Assembly: GCA_905221605.1 (NCBI GenBank)
Contig: CAJNDS010000402.1
Span: 329,818 to 393,817 of the forward strand
Reading direction: 5' to 3'
DNA from: Symbiodinium natans
Taxonomy: Eukaryota > Sar > Dinophyceae > Suessiales > Symbiodiniaceae
Length of the DNA stretch: 64,000 bases
Below, piece by piece: positions 37,961 to 50,900 of this stretch. The notes under the pieces were generated by a model, which saw only the letters and a list, made by a program, of their open reading frames with translations, did no database searches and was not told the DNA's origin. The number at the start of each line of letters is the position of its first letter. Positions within the stretch are counted from its first letter, which is position 1. A program made the translations under genes and the position numbers.

Positions 37961-40717
37961 CTGAGAGCACCGCCACCACCGGGCCGTTGGGAGCGGCCTT
38001 CGCCTGCAGTAGGTCCCTGAAGTCCAGTGTGCTTTGCAAGTTGCCGGCCGGCCATCTTGGTCGGCCCTCGAGCTGCCACAACTCAGCTGAGCATGTGGCA
38101 AAAACTGAAAATATCGTCAACGCCACAACATGCCACATAACATATGCGACTTCTTGAGGGCTACTTCGTGGGCTTCTCTCCGCTTACTTTCAAAGTGCAC
38201 AAGTCGCTTGAAGAGTCGGGCCTTTGCACGATGGACATCTGCGAAGAAGTGCGGCCGAGCAACCGTATCAGTCGCAGCGCCCCATTGTGCGTGGCCACAA
38301 AGTTCTTTGGCAGGAAGCGTGACCCCAGGGAGCATTAAAGGGATGTGCAGCAAAATCACAATGGGAGTATCTTTGCTCACGCTTTCGAGCTGCACACGTG
38401 CGAATTCCAGCTGGTCAGCATCCACCTGGTAATTGGAGTTGTCGATGAACAGCAGCAAAAGCCCCTTGATCACTGTGCAACCATACAGGATGCCGATGCC
38501 AGGTCGATTCCAATGGCCCAAAGACATATAGCATGACCCTCCGTTTGAAAGGCTTTGCTCATACAGTGGCCTGCAGGGGTCGACATGACCACACTCATCA
38601 AAGCAGCCCGAGCCTTGCCTGAATGTTGATTCCAGCTCCGATATTCCTCGAAGGCACGACAAAGCTTACAAAGAACCCCCCCACATCACGGCACATCACG
38701 GCAATACACCTTCATCGACACACAAGCTGAACCCGGCTTTGGCCTTACGAGCGGCTCTGCTCTGAAAGGCAAGTGGTCAATCCGTTTCAGCATATTGTAA
38801 CCCAGCTTCGGGCGGCATCATACCTGGAAGCTCCTTGTTGGCCTTCCAACATCCAGTCGTGATTTCCCGACGTGAAAACGAAGCTCTTGCCTGCGCAGGA
38901 CAAGTTGCAATAACTCACAAAAACAGCTTGTACTCAAACCAGCAGTGTAGGGACAAGAAATGCTTTCACTACTTGCGGGGCTCAAGTCCAGTCCGGGAAG
39001 TGGCGGAATGTAGCAACCGGCACTTGGATTTCACTGCGGTGCGCGGGCGTGGATGGTAACAAAAAAACGAAACTACTTCGTGCATGCGAAAAAATGGGGC
39101 CTGCAGTTCGCAGCTGCTCAAGCACCCACGTGACTGTCTGATTGGACGGGAAGTTGAAAATGTCGCCGCCTCAGAAGCCGCAATCTTCCATCATTCCAGA
39201 ATACGCGTACCTATACGTACCTATACACACTTGGGGAAACGACTGGCTAAACCAGCGTTCGATACCAACTTCCTGAGTCTCTCGATTTCAACTCATCCGG
39301 TATCTTGCAAATTTGCAACAGCGAAACAAATGTCAAGATGGCAGGTACATGGAGTTGAACAGAAGTGGACCTTTTTGTTGGGCCACCCACTGGCATGGGT
39401 GACCTCCCTGCTCGTGTAGGCATGGGTGTGCCACACACACTACACTACTCAACCTCGAAAGTGAGACTGCTCTCGCAACAGGTCGTTCATGATGGGTCTG
39501 AGAATATTTCATCTTTCCAGAACCACACATTGAATTTGAAGCTTCCGGACATGTGATGAATGTGTTTGAACCTCCGACAGGGGCCAGTTGTGTTTAAAGC
39601 TGTGGCGATGCACCCATACGCGGCAACATTTGGGTGAACATGCGCCGTGCCTTGTTACACCCCCTCGATTTCTGATGACGCATGCATGAGCGGCAAGACC
39701 TATTGAAGAGCATGGATATACCTGCAACACACATGGTGGACCTCGCGTCAATGCCAACCCTCAGTGATTCCAAAATGCCAACTTTGAGAGGGTAACCAAT
39801 CGTGCTAACTGCCAGCAAATCAAGGCATCAGTGTTCCCATCTCAACATGTCTGGCGGGCAGCTGCTATGAGTCTGCCCAGCCACACCCATGCCCATGCCC
39901 ACGCCCACGCCCACGCCCACGCCCACGCCCAAGCCCAAGCCCACGCCCACCCACACACACGCACACGCACACGCACACGCACACACACACACACAGAGAC
40001 AGAGATAAAAACAAAAAAAATGCATCTGCCTCACTTCAGCGCCTGCGCCAAGAAAGGAATACCCACACCCCGGAACCAGACAGGGCTAGAGGCCTAGAAC
40101 CACGAGGTCGACATGTAGGTCTTGAGCCAAGCCGACCAATCGCGAAAACCTCGGACATGGAACGATGCTTCAGATGAGCTTTGCGATGCACCACGCAAGA
40201 TTTGCACGCATCGGCCCACTGTAAGATCGAAGCTCTTGTTGCGGGGTCGTGGGTGACTTGGTGTCACGGTTCCTGCTCCTGGGAATGAGCGACAGTTAGC
40301 ATCTGTCTTAATCCACTGGCAAGAATCCAGCAAGGACATCTTCCCATCAGTCAACAAAATTGTCCTCGCATACGCGCCAAACATGCGCGACGAGCGAGGC
40401 GGCACCTCGAGCAAAAGATGTGGATCTGTGGAGTGGGACAAGAAGTGGTCCAATGCAAAATTGAAACAAGTGAAGGACACGCGAGGGGCGACAAACTTCA
40501 GTCCTGCTTTGCCTCATCACTCAAAGAGATGTGGCTGTCGGTGATGTGCAGCAGCCGCACTGCCGAAAGATCAGACAAGTCAGCCTGCGATATGAAGGCA
40601 CCGTGTGTGTGGCTTCTTCTTGTGTATGGCAAAGGTGCGGGCCTGGAAGTCTTCACCCGAAACATCGCGAAGGCAGAACCACGCCGCAGCCAAACCAAAA
40701 ACACAGCAGCATCTCAT
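37961..40717 (-). CDS. Secreted calcineurin-like metallophosphoesterase, multi-exon, 3' end unresolved
   Basis: Exons found, in order. At 40717-40643: signal peptide (MRCCCVFGLAAAWFCL). At 40584-40513: VRLLHITDSHISL, the DxH motif. Near 40435-40390: PPRSSRMFGAY. At 39169-39101: GGDIFNFPSNQTVTWVLEQL, the GDxxN motif. At 38890-38824: FTSGNHDWMLEG, the GNHD motif. From 38570 down to about 38230: RPLYEQ, LLFIDNSNYQVDADQLEF, VILLHIPLMLPG. About 38090-37961: a late exon ending PNGPVVAVLS, just before the expected GHxH. Metal-binding residues are thus present in order. Introns 39100-38891 (GC-AG) and 38823-38571 (GT-AG) join in phase, and the 58-bp GC-AG intron at 40642-40585 is an inference. It probably hydrolyses phosphoesters in a secretory compartment or outside the cell. 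The gene is downstream of and on the same strand as the SulP gene. Confidence 0.8.
39882..39999 (+). repeat. CCCACG minisatellite and adjoining (AC)n, intronic
   Basis: About 12 units of CCCACG/CCCATG/CCCAAG followed by (CACACG)n and (AC)n. It lies within an intron of the metallophosphoesterase gene. Confidence 0.92.
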
Positions 40718-40960
40718 AGCGAATACTTTAAAGCCAAATTCCACGGTCACGATTTTTTTTTCACTCCAACCACCGGCGTGCAAACCACCTGACAGATGGA
40801 GTTCAGAAGATATGTATCATTATGTGATATGTGTCACATGAGTCGCATGCCGCAACTTGCCGCAACGCCTGCAACACGACCGGTTCTTTCTGGGCAGGCA
40901 CGCAGTGTGGAAGACAGGTCCCCTAGCCTGAGAGCATCAATGGCATCTCCATGCCATCTC

Positions 40961-43900
40961 TCAGGCCACGGACAACCGCGACAGCTCCCGCCACTCATAA
41001 CTGATCTGCCTCAGGAAACCTCGCACAAGCGCTTGGCCCAATGGAGGGTCTGAGATCAAGAGCTCTTGGTACTGGCTCCTCTCCAGCACCAGGAGAGTCG
41101 TTGACTCGGGCTCCTCATCATCTTCTTCACGCATAGGCACCACGGCAGTATGCTCATAAGGAAAATGGTTCACCATGGCCAAGAAGCCAATGAAATCACC
41201 AGGGCCGGCAATACAAACAAGTCGATCCCTGCCGAACACGGAGCTCCCCAAACCACTTCTTTGGGGAAGTGGTGCCTCACCTGTTCTCTCCCTGCTTGAG
41301 TGCGCATATGCATGCAGGGTGCCCTCCACCACACAGGCACACTTGGTGCACTCCTCGCCTGCGTGCCACACTACAGTCCCCGGCTCCACAATCTGCCTCT
41401 GGAAAAGAGCCAGAGCTATCGTCAATTTCTCTTGCAACACCTCCTCTGGCAGAAAGTCGCCCAAGTATCGTTTCAGCACATCACGCATGAATGCCTCCTC
41501 TGACCCAAGCCGACTGAGCATGTGCTGGGATTTGCTTGGCAGACGCTGGCCAAGGCGAGCCAGAACGGCATTCTCACAGCGCTGCAAGGCACGCTGGTAG
41601 TGTGGCTGGTAGAAAAGTCCATACGAAACATTGCCAGGACTGCCAGGACCAGGCAGCGCTTTGAGTTCCACCCGTGCCTGTTCCAGAACCTCCTGCACAC
41701 TGCCTTGAAGCTCAGTGACGACCAAACGCTTTTGGCTCTCCTTTGCCTTGCGTCCCAAAGTGGCCAGCTCCAAAGCCGCAGAGTAATCCAGGCCTTGCAG
41801 GTTCTGGCAATTAAGAAGGATCCATTCCGGGCCTTCCGATGCGTCGGCCATCAGCTTGCGCAGCGCGTCCGTGAAAGCCGGCGTGGAGGCAAACATGAGG
41901 AAGCCGCTGACATGCACAACCTCGATGAGATGCCCCAACTCCTCCAACGCCGAGTGCTCAGTAAAGTCCCGCGTGCAGATGGCGCGATAAAAGCGTGCGT
42001 CCCCAGAGGTGCGGACCCCCACCTGGGCGCCGCTGTAGCGAACCGTGAAGAAGCTCATGGCCAAAAGGGTTCCGACAAGAAGCGCATCGTTGAAACCATA
42101 GAACTTTACCACTAAAGCCATGACTGCTACGATGAAAACGTCCGATTTGTGGGTGTGCTTCGAGCAGATGTCCACGATCGTCTCTTTGACAAAGACCAAG
42201 CCCAGCCACATGAAGAGGCTTCCGGGCAGGATGCGCGGAAGCCGTGGAAGAAGCTTAGATACCAAGAAAAGGCAGACAACTGCGCCGACGGCAAGGGAAA
42301 CTCCCACAAACTTGGACCTGCCACCCAGACGGTGGCAAGTTACGTTCAGGGAGCAGAGGATGTAGCAAGGCCAGCCCCCACCAATGAGGGCGCTGAACAG
42401 GTTGCTGACACCAATGCTGCGGAGCTCCTTGTCCAAGCTAAACTCGCGCTCCGTCAAGAGTTCCACGGCCTTTAAATCCATCAACCTGACAGTGGACAAG
42501 TCCTATTTGGACTAGGAGCTCTAGTCGAGATAGGCTTCGAAATGACCGAGATCGATCCGAATCGAGACGGGATGCTGACGTCGAAGCCTCATGGTGATCG
42601 AACCCTGTTTGAGATACCTTGGACTGAGAAGAGCCCATCGGAAATGAAATTCGAATCCTGGCAAAAGCGGCAGCAAACGGAGAGGAGAATCTACAGAGCG
42701 CCAGTTGGCTGATCATCTACATGAACGGAGGCATATTTGAAGTCTATGGAACCCTAGAGATTTACATAGAACCCCCATGGAGGAATCATACTTGACACGG
42801 ACTGGATGGGTTACAGCGTTGTTGCGAGCAATATACCTCGTCCCCCTTTTCTAAACAAAATGCTGGTATGTCTCTCGTTCTGTCCTGCTTCCTTTCTCAC
42901 TTACTCGTCTTTGTCCCTGGCTTCTGAGCCTTTATCCGGAGATAGGAGCCCTGCCACTATGCCAAGATACTTGATTTTGCTCTGCTTTGCGCGGGACGAG
43001 CGACAGATCACCCGGCCACAGAACAAACCCGCAAAAATAGTTGCAAGCAGGGTCATTGTGTGTGTGTGTGTGTAAACAAAACCTTACAAAATCACATTGC
43101 ATGTTCCTGAACCTCGAATGCACAAACGATGGGCGTTCCGAGTAACATCAACAGTGCAGCTGAAGCCGCAATGCCCAACACAGTTGGCATCATCTCTAGG
43201 ATCACCAGCCAATGGATTTTGTCAAAAGATGATGCGTACACATCAATCAGCTGCACGTACCAGGCGTCAGAATCTGCTGCAGAATCCTGGGCTCCGTAGA
43301 ATACCCAGCCTTGCTCTTGCAAATTTGAGATCGTGCAAAGGCCCGAGACATCCAAGAGCGTAGGGGTAACGCCAATGGCCAACAAACTCAATGCAATGGC
43401 AACAGGTGAATGTATGGCTTCATCCAGTCCAAAAAGCAACAACCCTAGCAGCACAGCAGGCATCCAATGGTGCCATGTCTTCTCAAGGGAAAGCGTTGAC
43501 ACGGTCGAGACCTGTAGACAGCTGGAAATCAAGAAGAGGGCGACTCCAAACAAGGCGCCTTTCAGCACGATCAGCGGCACTGCACGAAGATATTTGGCAA
43601 GGCCAAGGCGTGCTCCAAGCAACAACGTGATACCAATGCTTGCAGTACATACAAAGCAACTGGCAATGCAAGTTCCTTGCACCTCTGGAAGTGAGGATTC
43701 TGGCATCTTGGAGGCAATCGTTGAGAACATAGCGTGGAAAATAGGTATCATTTCGAGCATAGGGCAACAAATGCCACTTCGGATGTCCGAGACAAACAGT
43801 GTGCCCAGCTGCGCACCCACTTGGCTGAGCAGCCAAATGCTGGTGCCATTAGGCAACATGGTCGCGTGTGATGCAGCATCCACGTCAAGCGTTGCGAAAA

Positions 43901-44150
43901 GGAGCGTGCCGTAGCTCACCGCATTAATAGCACTCATGAGAAACACGACGCCGACCGCCGGGATTTCGTGGAGTGTGCTTCTAGCATTGCTAACATCTGA
44001 ACGGGGGCCAGCGCCATTGACAGCTGCAAGTCCATCGAAAGACAAGGATTGGCCGCGAAGAGCGGGCCAATTGCGGCTCAGCTCCTCGTGGCTTACAGCA
44101 AAAATGAGACCAAGTACAACCACCAACTCACAACCAAACGAAACGTCTGC
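40961..44150 (-). CDS. SulP-family transporter with STAS and cyclic-nucleotide-binding domains, 5' end unresolved
   Basis: Two long exons joined across a 625-bp intron. Exon 44150-43128 encodes most of the SulP membrane domain: SAINAVSYGTLLF, then GAQLGTLFVSDIRSG, then EMIPIFHAM. The wording is close to the fungal Ygr125w-like subgroup. Exon 42502-40961 continues with the last membrane helices (STVRLMDLKAVELL, DKELRSIGVSNLFSALIGG). Then come a STAS domain (HLIEVVHVSGFLMFASTP through LNCQNLQGLDYSAALEL) and, in the last 150 residues, a cyclic-nucleotide-binding-like barrel (IVEPGTVVWHAGEECTKCACVVEGTL, then GDFIGFLAMVNHFPYEHTAVV). The GT donor at 43127 and AG acceptor at 42503 keep phase (GTPI joined to DLSTVRL). 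It probably moves sulfate or another anion across a membrane. The most N-terminal exon(s) were not found. Confidence 0.85.
43056..43073 (+). repeat. Short (GT)n microsatellite in the SulP intron
   Basis: A run of GT dinucleotides within the 625-bp intron of the SulP gene. It supports the non-coding status of this stretch. Confidence 0.8.
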
Positions 44151-45479
44151 TCAGCATATTCAACATTCATTCACAACCCCGATTCCGGTCCTTCCGATCT
44201 TCAGAAGATTCGAGCAAGGCATGCTGAAGCATCGTTCCATCTCACAGGGGCTCACGTGGCCAAACTAGTAAGAGCCAAATGAAGGATCTGCACCGAAGCA
44301 TGTGAGGGAAGGGATCGAGGGGGAGGTGGGATTTCATCGGGTTCTTGTGGGTTCGAGCGCTAATGAGATTATGAATAAGATCACGTGACTTCTTTGGCAT
44401 TAAACGAACCAACGCAAATGGGTTTTTCCATGTTTTCCCCGTTCTCTCGTTTTGCACCACTACGGCGGGGACAGCTACCAGGCTGACGAGGGCTGACGGA
44501 GGAAAGCAGAGCACAGCTCAAAAACCCACACCACCATTAAGAGTCCAGAACGTCCCCCCTGCCAGTGTCCGCCGGCGGGGGTGTCGTGATGTGAGACAAG
44601 GGTCCGTCAGTATGCAACCACTCTCGCGAATGCAAACGCGTAGCATTCCTGCGCACAGTTTTTAAAGAGTTTTAATGGCTTCGTTCGCGCACACATGACA
44701 CCTTAAGTTCGCCCCTTGAGACCCCATTAAAAAATGAACATATTTTTACTGGCTTTCCCACGTTCCTTGCAAAGCATATTAAACATATACTGCATGTATG
44801 GGGTCTTTAGGACGGGTCTCAAGGTGTGACAGGGAGAAAGAGCGAGGTGAGCACAGTGAATGAGATTGTGAACCAAGATATGAAAGTTAGGGTCTCAAGG
44901 TGTGACAAGGCGAGAGCCGTTAACCTTTGCTTGTCCTTTCGTACAACATCAATGTCATGACACCTTAACCTCCTTTTCTGATCACCTTTTGAGTACCTTC
45001 ATTGGCTGGCTTGATTTAGAACCCTGGCTCAAAGAAGCAAAAGTGAATGGAATGAACGGTTTGGTGAACAAACTTTGAGGCGGGACAAGTGCGCCCGTGT
45101 AAAAAACCCACTAAATTCCGAGAGTGCGTAAACAAAAGGCCCGCGGATATTCAAGGTAAATGCCACAGGGTCGCCTTCGACAACTTGAGGAAGCAAAAAA
45201 TGTATTCCTCATAATTTGTCATGACCACAAAATCCCCTGTTAACGCTTGCAAACCGTCCAGCCCCCGCATATCCTGGGCCGTGAGCAAAACCCGTTTTCA
45301 ATGCACTAATTTGTTGAGTGGTGCACGAGAATCGTATTTTTTATGAGAGTGCGTGCCACTGCGGCCAGCCCCCCCCCCCTCCCCCGCCCCCCTCCCCCGG
45401 CCCCTCCCCCCCTTGTTAATTTGAGTAAGAATTCGATTTATTTTAATCGACATGGAAAAATGCAAACTTGGAATTTTAT
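44151..45479. other. Gene-poor host stretch
   Basis: No gene seen, apart from possible 5' exon(s) of the SulP gene. A duplicated phrase (GGGTCTCAAGGTGTGACA or close variants near 44812-44832 and 44890-44908) and a C-rich run at 45369-45412 are the only structures. The C-run separates this stretch from the GC-rich retroelement remnant. Confidence 0.45.
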
Positions 45480-48400
45480 TCAATCTGGCAGCCTCTCCGT
45501 GGGCAGCAGTTGGGCGTGGATGGAGAGCAGGGCCGAGTGCTGTCCCAACGCATACAGCCCCGGCATCAGGGGGTCACCCTGCTCCCCACCCTCGCCTTGC
45601 CACACGTCGTGCCCCACGCCCCCTTCGTCATAAAACACGTATAGCAGCTGGCTTGCCCATGGAAGATGTGCTGCGAACGGACGGAGGCCTTCCAAAGTAG
45701 CGTGCCCTCGCAGGGCATCGAGCATGCTCGCCCGGGAGATGTGGTCATACGCACCAATGCCGTCAATGCTCAGCACCGTTGTCCGGGGATCGGTCTCTGT
45801 GGCAACGCGGAGGGCTCGTACCACGGCCTCGGGCCCCGCTCTTGTGCTCAGCGCATATTGGAAAGGAGCACAGGCCTCCCTGAAGGCCTCCCCGAACTGC
45901 TGCGCCAAGGTGCGCGCGACGAGACGCCGGAAGACATCGCCCATAACTAGTGCGCGCACGCCGCCCGTGGGCTTCGTCAGCACGACGATGCGGCCTCGAC
46001 GCAACGCGCAGACGAATTCAGGCGGGACCGCGCCTTGCGCGAGCTTGGCGGCTGCCAAGCGTGGTGTGCTCGTCGTCGAGGAGGACGCGCAGATGCTCGC
46101 TGGTGCAACCCGAAGGGCCCGCCGCGGCCCCGCATCGCGCGCGTCGTAAGTTGTCCAGCAACTTTTGGCGGCACAGTTGCACGGGCTGGCGCGGCTGGCT
46201 GCGACGGCATTCTGGCGGGATGGGCACCTGTGCCGTTGGTGGGTGTCGGGCGGGATCCCGAAGTGCACTACGGGTCGCAGCATTAGCTGGGGCTAACGGC
46301 TGAGCCGTCAAGGCTTTCGCTGCTGCCGAGACCTCCCCTAAGTGCGCCAACGCGGAAGCACGCTTGGCGCGCCTACTGAGTTCGCACTCGGGCTGGTTCC
46401 TCGCGGTGGTGTGGCCAACGCCAACTCGGCACCCTCGCGGAGCAGCCGCTTCCATTCTCCTGCGCAGAACAGTCGTTCCCGACGCCGTAGCTCCTCCGCT
46501 GTACAGCCCGGTTTGCAGCATCCTAGGTGCGAGGAGGAAAAGTTTCCACCCGTCGATTTTTTTTCTCCCACGCCTTTTCACGAGCGGTCGCCGCGGTCCC
46601 AGTGCAAGAAGCCTACCAGCTACGGGCCGGCTCGAGGCGCCGGGAGGCGGCTTGCGAGCAGGCCACCGCGGACCTCAGCAAGGACCTCGTGCAGGTCAGG
46701 CGCCTCACCCGCATCGCAGAGGTCACCCCCAGGCGGCAGCTCCAGGAGGGAGGCCGCATAGGCGCGCATGGCGGCGACCGCGAGGAAGCCGGACCAGCGC
46801 TGGACCCAGCCGGCACTGGCAGCGGCCCGGAGCAGCGGCGGCAGGCTGGCAGCGCGGTACCGCGCGAGCTGGCGGAGGAAGGAGGCGGCTTCAGCACCGA
46901 ACCGCCCGCCAACCTCGACCCCGACAACGACGAGACGCGCCCATCCATTTCCCCCGCACCCTCTGCATCCGGCACTGCCTCGAGTGCGACACGCATCGCG
47001 TTCCGCAAAACGCTGCCGGGGCGGGGCTTGGAATGTAAACACTCGGCGGGTAACCTCCTCCTCGAGATCGACGTCATGCGCGGGAGCAGCGCTGGGAGGG
47101 CGACTCGGCGTCCCAAGTCCTGGTTCGGCGTGGGCTGCGGTCCAAAGGTGTAGAAAGTTCCTTGACTGATGATTCACCATTAGTATACCATTAGTCCACA
47201 TATCCAGTTCATTGAGGCTTTACCATGAAGGCTTTACCGCTCAGTCCTGTATCCAGATCATGAATGAAGAGTGTAGAGAACAACGTGAACAAGTGAATGA
47301 AAACATGGAATGAGCGCGTGAACATGTGAACGAAACCAGACTATTTTACTGGATTCTTCATTCTAATTCTCGTATGTTGCTTGTTTAATTGAGTTATAAG
47401 GAGTGAAGATATGAATGACGCATGAACTCAATTGAACAACAAGCAAAATTAGGAAAGGAATGAAGAAATAAGAAAAATAGAGAAAAGAATGATGCACGCC
47501 AAATAGTAAGTCTTTTTATGATGCGTGCACTACGTTCTCTTCGTTCATTCTATTTCCTTGTGTTCTCGCTTCACTTCGTTCATTGAAACACCATTGAAAT
47601 AGAACTCTCTTCGTTATATGCGGTGGGTAAGTCACTGTCACTGTCGATTTGCGCGGGGGATGTGGGGGCGACCGCCGCCGTAGCCTTAGCGGCCGCGGGG
47701 TTATTCCGCCGTCCCCTCCCACGGCCTCCCCGACCGCATCTTCTCCCCATCCTCGCACCGGCGCCGTGCGGGCGGCGACACCTGCAATCAAGGCATCCAC
47801 GTCGCGCCCAGCCAGACCACCGTCGTCTGTCACGCCTACAGGCCGCGGGAAGGCCGCGGCCCCATGCGCGATAGCCGCGGCTCCCCCCTCCCCCGCATAG
47901 CACACAAGGAGAGCTGAAGGGGACGCCCGCCGACGGTGCCGTGGAGCGGAGCCTACGGAATGCCTCTGCGTCTGTGGCCCCGGCACCTGCCCGCGCCTGT
48001 TGGGCCACAGCTTCTTCCAGCTCCTGGAGTGGTACTGCCGGTGGGTGGTTGGCGGCCCCCGACTTTGCCATGTTGCGTCGGGGCCAGGCACGCGGGGCGA
48101 GCCTGGTGGCAAGCCGGCGGGCGTGGCGAACTCCGGTGTTACCGGCCCATCTGGACCTGGGGGTTCTTCTCCTGTCACGACGGCCTGTTAGGCCCGCCAC
48201 GCCCGCTCCCGCTGCCTGCCTACCTGTGTAGTCTCATCCGGTGAGCCCGGGTGGCTCGCTTCTCCGACGCAGCCCTCCCGAACTCGAGAGCCTGGGTCAC
48301 GCTCTTGCCGGCCACGCAAAAGGTCAGAGCACTGAAAAACTGCTACTGGCTGGCACGGCTCAGGTTGGCTGCCGGTCGAAGGCCTCGTTAGACGCCATGT

Positions 48401-49030
48401 CTCATCCCCAGCGGCGGCTGCTTTGCCCTTGCCGGTGCCCTTGCCGGGGCCCTTGCCGCGGCCTCGGCCACGGCCCTTATGGGAAGAGCCCTTGGCCGCC
48501 AGCACGCTGGCGATGGCTTCGTCAAGGCACTGTCAAGGCGTGGGTCGCGACCACGGTGCTCCGGCTCCGGCCCATCTTCACGGCGACGGCTCGGAGGCTC
48601 AGGCGAGCCCTGCTCGGCTCTCTGCTGTTTGTCCGACGCGGAGGCTCTGGAGCAAAAAAGCCACCCCGAACAGCAAGTTTGCTGTGGCCATGCCCGCCCA
48701 CGGCGGCAGCGCCGGCGAGTGCACGATGCGCTGGAGGCAGCGCCCGGCCTCGCAACAGTCGCACGCGCCACACCATCCACTGCGGCGCGAGTGTGGCACA
48801 CGTGGCAAGCAATTGCGTCGAAGCGTGCGCCGGCGGGCAACCTGTGAACGAAAACGGCTGCGAGGCTGAGCGGGCGTTTGCAGGCCTACGGGCGGGGCAA
48901 AAGGCTGAACCTGGCACTGCGGCATCCCTTCCACTGCTTGCGCATGTGAATTTACAAAGGAATTTTGCCACGGGAAGCAGCTTGGAAATTGGCGTGATGT
49001 CGCCACCGACAAAGCTGCATGGCTGGCGTT
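45480..49030 (-). pseudogene. Decayed GC-rich non-LTR retrotransposon, minus strand
   Basis: The reverse transcriptase core is in 46283-45480: VLTKPTGGVRALVMGDVFRRL, SIDGIGAYDHISRASMLDAL, then GGEQGDPLMPGLYAL (motif B). The upstream pre-RT part (GPSGCTSEHLRVLL) lies in another frame (46581-46018), so at least one frameshift breaks the gene. No FxDD motif was found at the expected place after motif B, so the 3' end is missing. Further upstream, 48505-48188 holds a Gly/Lys/Arg-rich region and VGEASHPG, a phrase I associate with dinoflagellate retroelement polyproteins. Near 48840-48750 a CHVCH zinc-like stretch occurs. AT-rich DNA at about 47200-47600 interrupts the copy. Non-functional. Confidence 0.7.
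47202..47515. other. AT-rich spacer inside the retroelement remnant
   Basis: No gene. Many ATGAATG/GTGAACATG-like words give a low-complexity look. Composition differs sharply from the GC-rich DNA on both sides, suggesting a later insertion into the retroelement copy. Confidence 0.4.
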
Positions 49031-49174
49031 GACAGAGCATTTTTTTTTATTCCGTTCTTTTTGTGAGTGAGCACGCCATGTAAAGTTAATGTGTAGCGTG
49101 ATAGCGTGATGTTTTGGGCTTACCCGCGAAAGCGCGTGACGAAGTTGTGCCTTAGTTTTCGCCTGAGCCCTCAA

Positions 49175-49859
49175 AGAAGGGCCGCCTTCGGGCCTTCAGG
49201 TAATCACTGTATTATTATCAAGGGAATGAATGTAATGCTTTTCATATGATCAAATGTAACAAGATGTCTCGGTGGTTTGTCGCTGGCAAAAACCTACCTA
49301 TTTCACGCCACTTTGGCGTTCACATCATTCATCGTAGGAACGGGGCCTCAGATCCGTGATCTCCAGATTCACATGCTGGTTTCGATGGTGTTTTTGCGGA
49401 TGGACAGGGCTACAGAATAGAACCGATATCCAAAAAACAAGAATTTCACCACAATGATGGCTGGCCGGATAAGCTCCGGCCCAAAAGGCTCAAGGTCAGG
49501 TCATGAGTACGTGCCGCCTATTCAAGACGAGGATCTTTTACGCTGAATTTTTGCCCCTAGCTCATGAGTAGTGCTGATTTAGCTAATATGGCGAATATTT
49601 GATCAGCAGTCGCTGCTGTCTATGTTGCTGGTCGAAGTACCAAGCTTCTCACTTGTGTAGTGTATAAAACACTGACCGAAAACGGTTGTTCGAGGTCTCT
49701 TTCTCTCTCTCACGCCTTGTGTTGAAACACATGGGCATTGAATTCAACTTCTTTGCTGATGTGGCAGTGTAGTAACATCGCACGCGCGCATCGCGCGCAC
49801 ATTGTTGCCACGCAGGTGAGGGTTGTTCTTTTTCCGCACCTGATTTATGTCTGGTCAGC
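49175..49859. other. No gene seen
   Basis: Mixed-composition DNA between two oppositely oriented retroelement remnants. A short (CT)n run near 49700 is the only feature. Confidence 0.4.
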
Positions 49860-50900
49860 AACTACGGAGGCTCCGCCAGCAAGTTGCCGAGAGCACCTCT
49901 GTGCCGTTGCTGGGCCGGTAACTCCAGCCGTTCGACCAGCACCACCAGGGAGATAAGGCTCCTCCAGCGGCGGACGCTTTTCAGGTAGTGAGGATTTCCT
50001 GCCCTGCGGCCCCTGGGCAGGGTTTTCGGTTCCTGCTTCGCAAAGGTGGGGGAGTGGTTGGGGGTTGCCCGCTCTCGCCAAAAGCAGTTCTTTTAAGCAG
50101 TTGTTCCAGGCCTGGCCCCCCCTTTGTTCGCTCCAGCGGGTCTTCACCCGGAGGACGAAAGCCTGGTTGTTTCTTTGACGACCTTTACATCGCCACGACG
50201 CCCTCTCGAGGGAGGACGTCGTTGGACATGGCTCTCCAGGCCATCGCGGACCACTGTGGCATCGCGTCCAACATGGGCAAGACAAGGCATTGCCGAGCTA
50301 GGAGACGACGTGTGGCGAGGCGACCTGTGCCCTGAACAGCGTGGCATCGTGGTGCTTGGCACACCAAGAGGCCACCAGGACTTCGTCCAGTCTTGGGCAG
50401 CCCGGCGCCGTGAGGCGTCTGCAATGTCAGCGGGTAGTTGCGCTCACGCCACGCGAATGGCAGCTTCAGTAAGCAGGTCCACGGCGTTGAGGTCCTGCAA
50501 CAACCGTTTCAAATGCTCATGCCGGAAAGCCTGCTGCCCCGCCCCTCTCGGAGGTGCATGGAGGGGCGCGGAGCGCCGAGGCCACCGCCTTCGCAGTCAA
50601 CCGGACTTGCTGCGCCGGTGCGTGCTGAAGCATGGCTTCGGACCTACAATCAGGGGAGTTGACTTGAAATGGAGGGTGTCTCAGCAGAAACAGCGAGGAG
50701 ACTGCTCAAGAGGGGAGCCTCCCCATCGACGCTGGCCGTGGCAGACAATGGCAAAGAGAGGAGGCTGGCCGCAAAGAACCGGGCTGCGGCGAAGGCAAGA
50801 GCGCAGACCACCGCAGGGCGAGCGCAGATGTGACCGCTGCCCGCGTGGCCGCCAAACACTGGCAGCATAGCCTCTTGAACCGATGCTTGCACATACCCGT
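49860..50900 (+). pseudogene. Retrotransposon 3' RT fragment, plus strand
   Basis: GCFFDDLYIATTPSRGR and DHCGIASNMGKTR (about 50159-50290) are the catalytic FxDD motif and the following thumb region of the same GC-rich family as the minus-strand copies. The next recognisable piece (EQRGIVVLGTPRGHQDFV, about 50336-50395) is in another frame, so the copy is broken. Upstream and downstream parts are too decayed to define. Confidence 0.65.
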
